Below are positions 9,522-20,158 of a stretch of DNA of 64,000 bases, piece after piece. The stretch spans positions 25,078-89,077 of the forward strand of contig CACKYY010000002.1 in NCBI GenBank assembly GCA_902604525.1, given 5' to 3'. The number at the start of each line of letters is the position of its first letter. The first letter of the stretch is position 1. Both the position numbers and the translations under genes were made by a program. Source of the stretch: an uncultured Pelagibacteraceae bacterium (GTDB lineage: Bacteria; Pseudomonadota; Alphaproteobacteria; Pelagibacterales; Pelagibacteraceae). The notes beneath the pieces are model-generated. The model was not told where the DNA came from and searched no databases. It saw only the letters and a program-made list of their open reading frames with translations.

Positions 9522-9974
9522 TTAAGTGTCTTGGTTGTTTTTTTTACAACTATAAAATGAAATATCTTTCTCTTTTTTATCAGAGTTTATTTTTCGGGTA
9601 ATTTCATGGATCAATTCTCCAGTACTTCTAGTAAAGACTGCAGACTCAGAATAATTTCGTTCTTGATCAAAAGCTTGTATCAAAATTATATCTTTATTAG
9701 ATATTTTTACTTCCAAATTAATCTTATTAATAAATTTTGATAAATTTTTTATAACTAATATATCTGGATTTTTTGCTATTATTTTTAAACTTTCGATATT
9801 TTCTCTTTTAATTTGATCATTTGTAAAAGAAACAAAGTTATGTTCTGCGTTTTTAATAATAACTTTTTCAAACTTACAATTAAGATCTAAATCCGTTTTA
9901 ACTGAAATATTAATATTTTTTGCATAAACATTGCTAGTTAAAAAAAAGGTAATTATCAAAATAAAATATTTCAT
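9522..9974 (-). CDS. Hypothetical secreted protein
   Basis: 150 aa ORF with N-terminal signal peptide. Confidence 0.6.
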   Translation of the reverse strand: MKYFILIITFFLTSNVYAKNINISVKTDLDLNCKFEKVIIKNAEHNFVSFTNDQIKRENIESLKIIAKNPDILVIKNLSKFINKINLEVKISNKDIILIQAFDQERNYSESAVFTRSTGELIHEITRKINSDKKEKDISFYSCKKNNQDT

Positions 9975-9980
9975 AAAATA

Positions 9981-10991
9981 TTATTTTAAAATTTCATTTA
10001 ATGGTGTTATTTGGCCAATTTTAAAAATAAGCGCATCCTCTTTTTTGAAACCATATTTTTCCGCATTATCTTTAAATCGATCTCTTGGTTCCATAATTGG
10101 TTCTAACGATAATACAAAAGTACCCCAATGCATACCAATTACTTTTTTACTTTTTAAATCTCTAGAAATCTCAAGCGCCTCTTCAGGGCTAGTGTGATAA
10201 GATGATTTATCTTTATATGGAGTTAATGGATAAAAATTATACGCTCCGATATTTATAATATTAATATCTATTGGACCGTATTTTTCGCCAATCTCTTTAT
10301 AAATATTTCCAACTCCAGTATCACAGGCAAATAAAATTTTTTTTCCATCATATTCAATTAAAAAATTTCCCCATAAAGTTTTATTGGTATCTGTTAAACT
10401 ACGTTTAGACCAATGAACTGCTGGCAGAAATGTTATTTTCATTTTTTCATTAATGATGATTTCTTCATACCAATCCATTTCATTAACATCGCTGTATCCA
10501 TTTCTTTTAAAATACTTACCTAGTTTTAATGGAGCCATTACTTTGGTATTTTTGAAAGGGAATTTTCTGATTGTCATCATATCTTGATGATCATAATGAT
10601 TATGAGTTAGTAAAAAAATATCTACAGGAGGTATTTCTTTTAAATTTATAGCTGGTTCAGTAAATCTTTTAGGTCCAAAAATTAACGGACCTGCATTTTT
10701 AGAAAAAACAGGATCAGTTATAATTGTTGTATTCCCTAATTTTATCAAAAAAGTTGCGTGCCCTATCCATCCAATATAATCACCGTCTTTATGTTTTTTA
10801 ATATCAGCTAATACTTTTTCTTTATCTACAACATGATCTTTTGGAACAGTCATATTGAGTTTCTTTTTTTCTTTATTAAATACTTTAAAAGACCACCGAA
10901 AATTTTGATCAACTTTAGGGGAACCTAGAGGGTTTCTAAAAGTGCCGTCTGGTAAATGATGATAAGGTATTTTATCCATATATAAATACAA
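9981..10991 (-). CDS. MBL-fold metallohydrolase (NAPE-PLD/UlaG-like)
   Basis: WIGHATFLIKLGNTTIITDPVF, LTHNHYDHQD motifs. Confidence 0.88.
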   Translation of the reverse strand: MYLYMDKIPYHHLPDGTFRNPLGSPKVDQNFRWSFKVFNKEKKKLNMTVPKDHVVDKEKVLADIKKHKDGDYIGWIGHATFLIKLGNTTIITDPVFSKNAGPLIFGPKRFTEPAINLKEIPPVDIFLLTHNHYDHQDMMTIRKFPFKNTKVMAPLKLGKYFKRNGYSDVNEMDWYEEIIINEKMKITFLPAVHWSKRSLTDTNKTLWGNFLIEYDGKKILFACDTGVGNIYKEIGEKYGPIDINIINIGAYNFYPLTPYKDKSSYHTSPEEALEISRDLKSKKVIGMHWGTFVLSLEPIMEPRDRFKDNAEKYGFKKEDALIFKIGQITPLNEILK

Positions 10992-11036
10992 AATTAATAG
11001 TTAATGATAAATTCATAAAATTATAAATTTTATTTT

Positions 11037-11651
11037 TTATTTATCTAAAATAGCAATAATACTTCTTTTAATATTTTCACTTATTTTTATTGTTCCTTGC
11101 TGGTTAGGATGTATCCCATCTTGTAGATTTAAACTTGGGTTAAGTGCCACACCCTCTAAAAGAAAAGGTATAAATTGTAAATTATGCTTCTTAGATAATT
11201 TTGGATAAATAGCATCAAAGTCTTTCTTATATTTTATTCCATGTGTTGTTGGAGCAATCATTCCAGCTAAAATTATTTCTATTTCTTTCTTTTTTGCAAT
11301 TTCTATTATTTGTTCTAAATTTTTTTTTGTTTCATTTGGTTGTATTCCTCTAAGCATATCATTTGCACCCATTCCTAAAATGATAAGATCTATATCTGGA
11401 TCTGATAAACTCCACTCCGCCCTATTCAATCCGCCTGAAGATGTACTCCCTGAAACACTTCCATTTATAACTTGAATATTGAATCCATCTTGTTTTAATT
11501 TATTCTCTAAAACCAACGATAAATGATGTTCTTTAGGTAAACCATAACCAGCCATTAAGCTGTCTCCAAATAATACGACCTTTTCTATTGCACTTGCATT
11601 TATGTGCACTAGAAAGATCAATAAAATTTTTATAAATAAAGTTTTATTCAT
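11037..11651 (-). CDS. tesA: GDSL arylesterase / acyl-CoA thioesterase I (TesA-like)
   Basis: VVLFGDSLMAGYGLP, GMGANDMLRG, DGIHPNQQG; real start is the internal Met (MNKTLFIK) at 11651. Confidence 0.88.
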   Translation of the reverse strand: MNKTLFIKILLIFLVHINASAIEKVVLFGDSLMAGYGLPKEHHLSLVLENKLKQDGFNIQVINGSVSGSTSSGGLNRAEWSLSDPDIDLIILGMGANDMLRGIQPNETKKNLEQIIEIAKKKEIEIILAGMIAPTTHGIKYKKDFDAIYPKLSKKHNLQFIPFLLEGVALNPSLNLQDGIHPNQQGTIKISENIKRSIIAILDK

Positions 11652-12315
11652 GTCTGCACTTCTTAAATTAAAAAAAATAAATCTTAAATACCAAACTGGC
11701 AAAGATAATATCAGAGTTTTAAAGAATATAGATTTAAATATTAAGAAGAAAGAAACTGTTTCAGTTGTAGGTGAAAGTGGTTCTGGAAAAACTAGTTTAA
11801 TAATGCTTATTGGTGGATTAGAAAAGCCAACCTCTGGGAAAATTATTTTTCAAAATCAAGAAATTACAAGCCTTAATGAGGATGAAGTAGCTGAAATTAG
11901 AAAGAAAAATATTGGAATTGTATTTCAATCTTTTTATCTAATCCCAAATTATACTGCAGTTGAAAATGTTGCCTTAACACTTGAGCTAAATAATTTTAAA
12001 AATCCTGAAAAAGAAGCAAAAATTTTATTAGATCGTTTTGGTTTAAAACATCGTTTTAATAATCTTCCAAGTCAACTATCTGGTGGGGAGCAGCAAAGAG
12101 TAGCTATAGCAAGAGCAATCGCTATGAAACCTGAATTGATTTTAGCTGATGAACCAACTGGTAATTTAGATACTGAAAACTCTACATTGATTTCAAATAT
12201 ATTATTTAAATATGTGAAAGAAGAAGGTTCTTCTTTAATTATGGTCACTCATGACCCCAAACTTGCTGATAAAGCAGAAAGAAAAATTAAAATTAAAGAT
12301 GGAAAAATCAAATAA
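11650..12315 (+). CDS. ABC transporter ATP-binding protein (YbbA/LolD-like)
   Basis: [33 protein letters not shown]; start MSALLKLKK at 11650 rather than the upstream ORF start. Confidence 0.92.
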   Translation: MSALLKLKKINLKYQTGKDNIRVLKNIDLNIKKKETVSVVGESGSGKTSLIMLIGGLEKPTSGKIIFQNQEITSLNEDEVAEIRKKNIGIVFQSFYLIPNYTAVENVALTLELNNFKNPEKEAKILLDRFGLKHRFNNLPSQLSGGEQQRVAIARAIAMKPELILADEPTGNLDTENSTLISNILFKYVKEEGSSLIMVTHDPKLADKAERKIKIKDGKIK

Positions 12316-14833
12316 CTCTTCAGAATTTAATCTAATACTTAAATATGCTCTAAAAGATTTAAGTAGAAACTATCATAAAATCTCAAGCATCATTATAACT
12401 CTTTTCATTAGCCTTTTTATTTTAAGTGCTATTTTCACAATCGAAGATAGTTTGAAAAAAGAACTAAATGATAACGCCAAAGCATTATTAGGTGGAGATT
12501 TAGAGATTGATTACAATCGTAATCAAGGAAACTTGGATTTGGTAAATCAAGTTAAAGAATTTGCAACTGTATCTCAAATGATTGAATTTAGTACAATGCT
12601 TTCAACAACTGGAAGAGAGAAAAATAAATCTTTATTTACAAGAATTAAAACTGTGGATGAAAAATATCCACTTTATGGTCAAGTTGATTATGAGCCGATC
12701 GGAGCTTATGAAAGAATGCAAAGAGAACCAAATACAATTTTGATTAACGAAAGTTTATCAAAGACACTTGACATAAAAATTAACGAGCAAGTTAAAGTTC
12801 AAGACCAAAACTTTAATGTGATTGGAATTATTAAATCAGTACCAGATGTAAGTGGATTTGTTGCATTTGGTGATTGGGCCCTAGCTGGCAAACAAACTTT
12901 AGAAATATTAAAACTAAATGGAATAGGAAGTTTTTTAAATTATGAGTATAAAGTAAAATTTAATAATGATGATGATCCAGCGCAAATTGAGAAAAAAATC
13001 GAAAATATTTTCAAAAATGATCAAAAAGTAAAACTTAGATACCCTGAAAATTCAGCAAGTGGTATTAAAAGAATTATTAACAATTTCTCTCAATTTTTAT
13101 CTCTTGTATCTATAAGTGCAATGTTGATTGCTGGAATTGGAATTGCAAATACTTTATTATCTTTTATCAATCAAAACAATATGTCAATTGCTGTTAGAAA
13201 AGCAGTAGGATTTTATTCTGGAAATATCAAAACACTTTATTATCTACAATTATTTATTTTACTGTTTGTTATTACTGTAATTTCATATGGGTCTAGTTTC
13301 TTAATTGTTCCAATAGCAGATAGATACTTATCTGATGGTTTAGGATTAAACGTTTATCCAGTTTTTTCTTTTTTGAATTTTTTTAAAATATTTTTAGTTG
13401 GATTGCTAGTCCTTATAATTTTTTCTATACCAACAATAAGTTCTATTGATCAAGTAAAAGCTTCTAATTTGTTTAGAAATGTATTTCAAAATTTACAATT
13501 TTATTATTCAAAAAAATCAGTCGCTGTAAGTTTTATTTTGTTATCTACTTTAATTTTATTATTTACCATTGGATCTGAACAGCCAACTTATAGTTTGGGA
13601 TATTTTATGGCTTTTTTTGTATGTTTAATAGTTTTTTTCTTGCTTTCAAAGTTAATTATTTTTTTTCTAAAAAAATTTAAATCAAGTTCAATTGTTTCAC
13701 TAAAAGTATCAATTAAAAATATTACTCAAACAAAAAGTATTACTCCTATTACTGTAATGTCTCTAGGTTTAGGCGTTACATTATTGTTAACTCTGGCTTT
13801 AGTGGGTACTAACTTTCAAAGAGAAATAGCTAAATCTATCCCTGATATTGCACCTGATTATTTTTTTGTTGGCATTCAAAAAGGAGAGCGTGAAAAATTT
13901 GAGCAAGGTATTTTAAACATGGATAAATATGCAAACATTGAAATAGTTCCAATGGTATCATCTGGTATTACAAAAATTAATGGAGTTGATCCTAATACAT
14001 TCATCAAACCTGATAATGATAGTTATTGGGTAATTGGAAGTGAACGAAGATCATCATGGGTAGAGGATATTCCAAAAGATAATCCGATCTTAGAGGGAGA
14101 ATGGTGGGATTTATCTAAGCCAAATCAGTTACAAATATCGCTGGATGCTAAAGTTGCAAAAGATTTTAATATTCAACTAGGTGATATTTTTACTTTGAAT
14201 ATTTATGGAAGAGAGATTGATGGAGAAGTAATTAATTTTAGAGAAGTAGATTATCGTGATCTTAGTATTAATTTTGCAATGCTGTTTAACCCACAATTTG
14301 CAAAGGAAATTCCACATGAATACTTAGCAACCGCAAAATTTAATTCTGATAAATTTGATGAAACAGAAATGTTGGAGATAATGCCAAGTTTATCCATGAT
14401 TAAAATTGCAGATTATCTCCAAAAAGTAACTACAGTTTTAAACAAAGTATTCATAGCTGTTACTTTAATTTCCGCTGTAACAATTATTATTGGTTTAATT
14501 GTAATATCAAGTGCAATTATGGTTCAGGGAAAAATAAAAGAGTATCAAAATCTAGTTTTTAAAATCTTGGGTTTTTCAAAAAAACAAATTATTTTCTCAT
14601 CCTTAATTGAATTCATAATTATTTTTATGTCTGTGATTTTGATTGCAACATTTTTTGCAGTAATAGGGTCTAAATTTATTTTAGAAAATATATTTGAACT
14701 AGTTTGGCAGTTTGACTTTAAAATTTTAATTTATTTGGCTTTTTCAATTGGGTTGGTTACTTTAATGTTGATTTTAATTACAAATTTAAGATATTTAAAT
14801 CCTAAAATCTATCCGCTTATAAGAAATCAATAG
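12299..14833 (+). CDS. ABC transporter permease (YbbP-like, FtsX/MacB family)
   Basis: Large membrane protein with FtsX-like repeats; overlaps the end of the ATPase gene; start [10 protein letters not shown] at 12299. Confidence 0.88.
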   Translation: MEKSNNSSEFNLILKYALKDLSRNYHKISSIIITLFISLFILSAIFTIEDSLKKELNDNAKALLGGDLEIDYNRNQGNLDLVNQVKEFATVSQMIEFSTMLSTTGREKNKSLFTRIKTVDEKYPLYGQVDYEPIGAYERMQREPNTILINESLSKTLDIKINEQVKVQDQNFNVIGIIKSVPDVSGFVAFGDWALAGKQTLEILKLNGIGSFLNYEYKVKFNNDDDPAQIEKKIENIFKNDQKVKLRYPENSASGIKRIINNFSQFLSLVSISAMLIAGIGIANTLLSFINQNNMSIAVRKAVGFYSGNIKTLYYLQLFILLFVITVISYGSSFLIVPIADRYLSDGLGLNVYPVFSFLNFFKIFLVGLLVLIIFSIPTISSIDQVKASNLFRNVFQNLQFYYSKKSVAVSFILLSTLILLFTIGSEQPTYSLGYFMAFFVCLIVFFLLSKLIIFFLKKFKSSSIVSLKVSIKNITQTKSITPITVMSLGLGVTLLLTLALVGTNFQREIAKSIPDIAPDYFFVGIQKGEREKFEQGILNMDKYANIEIVPMVSSGITKINGVDPNTFIKPDNDSYWVIGSERRSSWVEDIPKDNPILEGEWWDLSKPNQLQISLDAKVAKDFNIQLGDIFTLNIYGREIDGEVINFREVDYRDLSINFAMLFNPQFAKEIPHEYLATAKFNSDKFDETEMLEIMPSLSMIKIADYLQKVTTVLNKVFIAVTLISAVTIIIGLIVISSAIMVQGKIKEYQNLVFKILGFSKKQIIFSSLIEFIIIFMSVILIATFFAVIGSKFILENIFELVWQFDFKILIYLAFSIGLVTLMLILITNLRYLNPKIYPLIRNQ

Positions 14834-14850
14834 TAAAAAAAATAATAGAT

Positions 14851-15120
14851 TTATTTCCATCGTTTTAAAGAATTCAGTAATTTTGATCCTAAAGGACTAA
14901 TAGGTTCTTGAAGTATAATTTCTTTTCCTGTTTTTTCTTTTACAAGTCTTAATAATTTAGTTGCCAAACCTTGTTTTCTAAATATTGGATTAACAAAAAT
15001 ATATTCTACTTCACCATTTATATTAAATCTTACAAAGCCTAATGTTGTATTTTCATTTTTGAAGGTAAATACACCATCGGATAAATCTATTTGATATTTT
15101 GAAAGATCAATTTTCGTCAT
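14851..15120 (-). CDS. Small GNAT-type acetyltransferase-like protein
   Basis: 89 aa; EYIFVNPIFRKQGLATKLLRLVKEK resembles the acetyl-CoA-binding motif A. Confidence 0.6.
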   Translation of the reverse strand: MTKIDLSKYQIDLSDGVFTFKNENTTLGFVRFNINGEVEYIFVNPIFRKQGLATKLLRLVKEKTGKEIILQEPISPLGSKLLNSLKRWK

Positions 15121-15125
15121 TATCC

Positions 15126-15290
15126 TTAGTAATTTAAGAGCAAAAGAATGATTGCTATAATTACTATTACGGAACTAACAACAATATAATTTAGTTTAAT
15201 ATTTAATTTTTTTTCACCAAAGTCACTAATTTTTTCCCAAAACAAAACAATCAAAAAAACTAAAACAGCAGGAATTATAAATTTTATCAT
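15126..15290 (-). CDS. Small membrane protein (54 aa), not in the ORF track
   Basis: Read directly: MIKFIIPAVLVFLIVLFWEKISDFGEKKLNIKLNYIVVSSVIVIIAIILLLLNY*, two TM segments; 5 bp from the 14851..15120 CDS. Confidence 0.55.
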   Translation of the reverse strand: MIKFIIPAVLVFLIVLFWEKISDFGEKKLNIKLNYIVVSSVIVIIAIILLLLNY

Positions 15291-15360
15291 TATTTATAAT
15301 TACTATAAACCTTTTGAATTTCTTTGCAAAATTTACCCTATCTGTTAAGCATTTTCGAAA

Positions 15361-16500
15361 ATGAAGAATAAAAACTTTGGCTTTGGAACACAGATCAGAA
15401 AATCCCCATACTTTGACTCCACAGTTAAATGGGGTGCCACTGGTTTTTCTGTATATAATCATATGTATATTCCAAGAGATTTTGGTAGTCCTGAGCAAAA
15501 CTTTTGGAACTTGATAGAAAAATCAATACTTTGTGACGTTGCAGTTGAAAGACAGGTCGAAATTACAGGACCTGATGCTTTCAAATTTACTCAACTACTT
15601 ACGCCAAGAAATCTTTCAAATGTAGCAATTGGTCAATGTAAATATGTTTTAATTACCAACAATGATGGTGGAATATTGAACGATCCAGTTTTATTGAGAT
15701 TAGCTGAAAATCATTTTTGGCTTTCACTAGCAGATAGTGATGTTTTGTTATGGGCTCAAGGTGTTGCAGTTAATTCAGGAATGAATGTTAATATAACAGA
15801 ACCTGATGTTTCACCATTACAGCTACAGGGACCTACTTCAAAAGACATAATGGTAAAACTTTTCGGAGAAAGTATTAAAGATCTTAAATATTATTGGTTT
15901 AAGGAATATGATTTAGATGGCATACCATTAATTATTTCTAGAACGGGCTGGTCTAGTGAGTTTGGTTATGAATTATTTTTAAGAGATGGTTCTAAAGGAA
16001 ACGACTTATATGAAAAAATAATGAGTGCTGGAAAAAAATATGGTCTACAGCCTGGCCATACTTCGTCAATAAGAAGAATTGAAGGTGGAATGCTTTCCTA
16101 TCATGCTGATGCTGATATTAATACTAACCCATTCGAATTAGGTTTAGATCGTTTGGTATCTCTAGATAGTGATATTGAATTTATTGGAAAGGCAGCTCTT
16201 AAAAAAATCAAAGCTGATGGTATAAAAAGAAAACAAGTTGGTTTAGAGATTAATTGTGAACCGCTATCTGGGCCTAACACAACTTTCTGGTCTATAAAAA
16301 AAGATAACAACAAAATTGGAAAAGTAACATCTGCCGTATATTCGCCAAGATTAAAAAAAAATATTGCACTTGCAATGATAAATATTGAAAATTCAGAAAT
16401 TGGAACTAGTCTTGAAGTAAACACCAATAAAGGTAATTTTGAAGCTATAATAGTAGAAAAACCTTTTTTTGATCCAAAAAAGAAAATAGCTAGTAATTAA
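15361..16500 (+). CDS. GcvT-family aminomethyltransferase; DmdA (DMSP demethylase)-like
   Basis: YNHMYIPRDFGSPEQNFWNL, VERQVEITGPDA, GGILNDPVLLRLAENHFWLSLADSD; folate-binding GcvT fold, DmdA-like rather than classical GcvT. Confidence 0.7.
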   Translation: MKNKNFGFGTQIRKSPYFDSTVKWGATGFSVYNHMYIPRDFGSPEQNFWNLIEKSILCDVAVERQVEITGPDAFKFTQLLTPRNLSNVAIGQCKYVLITNNDGGILNDPVLLRLAENHFWLSLADSDVLLWAQGVAVNSGMNVNITEPDVSPLQLQGPTSKDIMVKLFGESIKDLKYYWFKEYDLDGIPLIISRTGWSSEFGYELFLRDGSKGNDLYEKIMSAGKKYGLQPGHTSSIRRIEGGMLSYHADADINTNPFELGLDRLVSLDSDIEFIGKAALKKIKADGIKRKQVGLEINCEPLSGPNTTFWSIKKDNNKIGKVTSAVYSPRLKKNIALAMINIENSEIGTSLEVNTNKGNFEAIIVEKPFFDPKKKIASN

Positions 16501-17264
16501 GTTTTAATTTTGTAACCTTTTTTAAGCAGCACAGAGACTACAGTTACACATATTACTAAAAATAGAACCATTAAACTGACACTAATCCATATATTGAAGT
16601 CAGAAACTCCATAAAATGCAAATCGCAAACCATTAATTAAATATACTACTGGGTTGAAATAAGTAACCGTCTGCCAAAATTCTGGTAACATATCTAAAGA
16701 ATATAAGCTTCCACCTAAAAAAACCATTGGTGTGATCACTAGAGTTGGAACAATTGACATTTGTTCAAAATTTGAGCTCATTAAGCCAATTAAAAAACCA
16801 AATAAAGCAAATGTAAAAGCAACTAATACTAATAAAAAAATCATTAACAATGGATACATAACTTGAACTTCTACAAAAAAAGTAGCTGTTAAAAAAATTA
16901 CTACACCAACAAGTAATGTTTTAGTTGCACCAGCACCAACAAATGCCAATACAATTTCAAATGTAGAAATTGGAGCTGCTAGAATTTCATACATTGTACC
17001 GTTAAATTTTGGAAAGAATATACCAAACGAAGTATTACTAATTGATTGAGTTAACAATGTAAGCATTAATAGTCCTGGCACAATAAAGGATCCATAACTT
17101 ATGCCATCAATTTTCTCAACATAACCACCTATTACTGAACCAAAAACAATAAAATATAATGAAGTTGAGAGAACAGGTGAAAACAAAGATTGCATTAATG
17201 TTCTTTTGAAACGATCCATTTCATGAAGATACATTGCTCTAAATGCATAATAATTAAATTTCAT
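16497..17264 (-). CDS. ABC-2 type transporter permease
   Basis: [31 protein letters not shown]; YadH-like. Confidence 0.9.
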   Translation of the reverse strand: MKFNYYAFRAMYLHEMDRFKRTLMQSLFSPVLSTSLYFIVFGSVIGGYVEKIDGISYGSFIVPGLLMLTLLTQSISNTSFGIFFPKFNGTMYEILAAPISTFEIVLAFVGAGATKTLLVGVVIFLTATFFVEVQVMYPLLMIFLLVLVAFTFALFGFLIGLMSSNFEQMSIVPTLVITPMVFLGGSLYSLDMLPEFWQTVTYFNPVVYLINGLRFAFYGVSDFNIWISVSLMVLFLVICVTVVSVLLKKGYKIKT

Positions 17265-18189
17265 TATTCTCCTTAACTAAACTAACAAATATTTTTTCTA
17301 ATGTGGTTTGCTCTGTTTTGAGATCTTGAAGTTTCAAACCTGCATCTTTTAAATCTTTTAAAAGATTAGTTATACCAGTACTTTCAGCATTAACATTATA
17401 AATATAATTAACTGATTTTTTATCATTTCCTATCTCTAAATTATATGTTTTTAAACTATCAGGCACTTTATTTAACTCATTTTGAAGATTTATAGTTAAC
17501 TTTTTATGACCCATTTTTTTTAATAATTCATCTGTTTTATCTATAACAATAATTTCTCCTTGATTAATTACAGCTACTCTATCTGCAATTGCTTCGGCTT
17601 CTTCAATATAATGAGTTGTTAAGATGATAGTAACTCCAGTCTTTCTCAAATCCTCAACCACTTTCCACATATCTCTTCTCAGTTCAACATCAACTCCAGC
17701 GGTTGGTTCATCTAAAAATAATATTGAAGGTTCATGAGATAAAGCTTTAGCTATTAAAACTCTTCGCTTCATTCCACCAGAAAGCTGTCTAAGTCTTAAA
17801 TCTTTTTTATCCCACATACTTAAATCTTTTAAAATTTTTTCAATGTGTTTAGGATTTGGTTTTTTTCCGTTTAAACCTCTTGAATATGACACGTTATTAA
17901 AAACTGTTTCAAATAATTCTAATGTAAGTTCCTGGGGGACTAATCCAATTCTTGAACGGGTCTCCCTATAGTCATCAATTATGTCAAAATCTTCAACTGT
18001 TACTTTCCCTGATGAGGGTGTTACGATGCCACAAATAATACTAATTAAAGTTGTCTTACCAGCACCATTTGGTCCTAGAAGAGCGATAATTTCACCTTTT
18101 TTAATATCTAAATTAATTTTTTTTAGAGCCTCAAATCCATTGTCATAAACCTTTGATAGATCTTTTATTGTGATTTGATTAACTGACAT
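17254..18189 (-). CDS. ABC-2 transporter ATP-binding protein
   Basis: [27 protein letters not shown]; adjacent to the permease. Confidence 0.92.
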   Translation of the reverse strand: MSVNQITIKDLSKVYDNGFEALKKINLDIKKGEIIALLGPNGAGKTTLISIICGIVTPSSGKVTVEDFDIIDDYRETRSRIGLVPQELTLELFETVFNNVSYSRGLNGKKPNPKHIEKILKDLSMWDKKDLRLRQLSGGMKRRVLIAKALSHEPSILFLDEPTAGVDVELRRDMWKVVEDLRKTGVTIILTTHYIEEAEAIADRVAVINQGEIIVIDKTDELLKKMGHKKLTINLQNELNKVPDSLKTYNLEIGNDKKSVNYIYNVNAESTGITNLLKDLKDAGLKLQDLKTEQTTLEKIFVSLVKENNEI

Positions 18190-18256
18190 TTAAACAAGTT
18201 ATATAGAGACAATTTGTGGGATTACAATAAATTTTAATTTGTTGTAATTTTTGCTT

Positions 18257-18646
18257 ATGAAAAATATTTTTATCTTTTTTTTGTTCTTAATTACATTGAA
18301 TGCCAATGCTATGGAGAAGGAAACAACTTTTGACCAAAAGCTGTTTAACAAGGCTCAATCTGAAGGGAAAGTAATTATAATTAGTTCTTGGATTAAGTAC
18401 TGTTCATCTTGTGCAGGTCAAATGAAAATTTTAAATAAAGCAAAAAATGATGGTAAATTAAATGACATAGAGTTTAACAACATTGAATATTTTTCCTTTG
18501 ATGTCACAAACAGAAACATAGCTGATTTATTTAATGTTCAATATCAAACAACTCTTATAATTTTCAAAAATAAAGAAGAAGTGTATAGAAGTCTTGGTGA
18601 AACTACCAAAGACTTACTTTATGAAGCTATAAAATCATCAATTTAA
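18257..18646 (+). CDS. Thioredoxin-like exported protein
   Basis: Signal peptide and WIKYCSSCAGQMKIL (CxxC) motif. Confidence 0.75.
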   Translation: MKNIFIFFLFLITLNANAMEKETTFDQKLFNKAQSEGKVIIISSWIKYCSSCAGQMKILNKAKNDGKLNDIEFNNIEYFSFDVTNRNIADLFNVQYQTTLIIFKNKEEVYRSLGETTKDLLYEAIKSSI

Positions 18647-18652
18647 TAATCA

Positions 18653-20092
18653 TTATTTTTTAATTTTTAAAATCACGGCTGGCAAAAAAGTTGCAATTAA
18701 AAAAGATAAAAATAATAAGGATTGAGTAACAAAAGGGTTAAATGCTTCTGTTGGTACCAACAATCCCACTAATAAACTTTTTGAAAAATCTGGAAAAGGA
18801 AACATTAAAAATCCCGCAATTAATCCAACTAGTATTGAAATATATGCAGTTTTTTCATTAATCTTCTTATTATAAAAACTATAGAAAACGGTTAAAACAA
18901 AAGCGCAACAAAATAAATCTGCTAGCAAAAATAAATATAATATATCAAATCCTTTAGAAGCAACAATAAATACAATAATTGACAGTCCGATAATGAAATA
19001 TTTAGAAAGTTTATAATAATCAGTTTTATTTTTAAAATTAAATGTTGCTTTGCCATCAACTACAAATAGACTTGATATTGCATTAATTAGAGTATCTACC
19101 GTTGAAATAGTCAAAGCCAAACCAAGTATGATAATTAATAATGACAATAATTCAGTTTGTTCTTTTAACAGTAATGTAAAAAATCCAAGATCTGGTCTAT
19201 TAGTTGGATCAACTGAAAAAGATACCATGCCTATAAAACCCATTAAGAATACAATTGGAACAATAATTAAAAAGGAAATAATCAATCCTTTTTTAAGTGT
19301 TTTATAATCTTTAGCAGCATAAACTCTTTGCCAATTACCTTGGTGAAATAGATTCGTTGCAGCTACTGCAATAAAAAAAGTTAGACCTGCAGTATAGCTT
19401 GGTAAATAAGAAGAGCTTAAGAGCTGAGGATTTTTACTCTCAATAAACTCAAAAGAAAAATTGTCTCCATTAAATAATGTAATATATGAAATTGTTATCA
19501 ATAACAAAACTGCTATGACAAACATCTGAATATTATCTGTAAAGATTGAAGCTCTCAAACCTCCATACAAAGTATAAGTTAGAGTAGAAATAATAACTAT
19601 CAATGCAGTAATCCATAATTCTGTTCCAGAAATGTAATTAATTAGAACAGCTACAGCTGTGACTTCTGCGCATAAAAAAATAAACATATAAAAAATTGTC
19701 ATTAGTAAAATTAATTTAAATAAACTTTTACCAAATTTTTGTCTCATATATTCAATAAGTGAAGAGCCTTTAGGAAAGTCTGATCTAATTTTTTTTCCTA
19801 AATAAATTAAAAATATCATCGGAAAACCAGTTCCTAATGCATAACCAATTACTGCTCCTATACCACCCCATGTTGAGGCTGAAGCTGGTCCAAATAAAAT
19901 CCAAGCACCTAAAGCTGATGCAACCAAACTTGTTGTAAGTGAAAACAAACCAATATTTCTATTCGCGGTTAAATAATTATTTATTCCTTGGAATTTTTTT
20001 GAATGATAAATTCCAAAAATTACAAATATTAAACTTATAATTATTATTAACGTTAATGATGATGATTGACTTATAAAGTATGTTTTATCCAT
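18653..20092 (-). CDS. thiV: Sodium:solute symporter (SSS family), candidate HMP/thiamin-precursor transporter ThiV
   Basis: SSS-family membrane protein directly preceded by a TPP riboswitch; same arrangement as the Pelagibacter thiV described in the literature. Confidence 0.8.
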   Translation of the reverse strand: MDKTYFISQSSSLTLIIIISLIFVIFGIYHSKKFQGINNYLTANRNIGLFSLTTSLVASALGAWILFGPASASTWGGIGAVIGYALGTGFPMIFLIYLGKKIRSDFPKGSSLIEYMRQKFGKSLFKLILLMTIFYMFIFLCAEVTAVAVLINYISGTELWITALIVIISTLTYTLYGGLRASIFTDNIQMFVIAVLLLITISYITLFNGDNFSFEFIESKNPQLLSSSYLPSYTAGLTFFIAVAATNLFHQGNWQRVYAAKDYKTLKKGLIISFLIIVPIVFLMGFIGMVSFSVDPTNRPDLGFFTLLLKEQTELLSLLIIILGLALTISTVDTLINAISSLFVVDGKATFNFKNKTDYYKLSKYFIIGLSIIVFIVASKGFDILYLFLLADLFCCAFVLTVFYSFYNKKINEKTAYISILVGLIAGFLMFPFPDFSKSLLVGLLVPTEAFNPFVTQSLLFLSFLIATFLPAVILKIKK

Positions 20093-20094
20093 TT

Positions 20095-20158
20095 TATCCC
20101 TTTCTGAATTACCGGACAGGTTCTTAGGGTATAATCTCAGTCTATAAAGACACCCCTT
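20095..20158 (-). promoter_or_regulatory. TPP (THI-box) riboswitch
   Basis: Minus strand AAGGGGTGTCTTTATAGACTGAGATTATACCCTAAGAACCTGTCCGGTAATTCAGAAAGGGA contains GGGGTG, CTGAGA, ATACCC, GAACCTG, GGTAAT and AGGGA in the conserved order. Confidence 0.93.

Noticed and set aside
15226-15498. 90-aa minus ORF overlapping the DmdA-like start
   Set aside because: Overlaps the DmdA-like coding start and the better-supported 54-aa membrane ORF; composition not protein-like
16101-16427. 108-aa minus ORF antisense to the DmdA-like gene
   Set aside because: Shadow ORF; complementary to a strongly conserved frame
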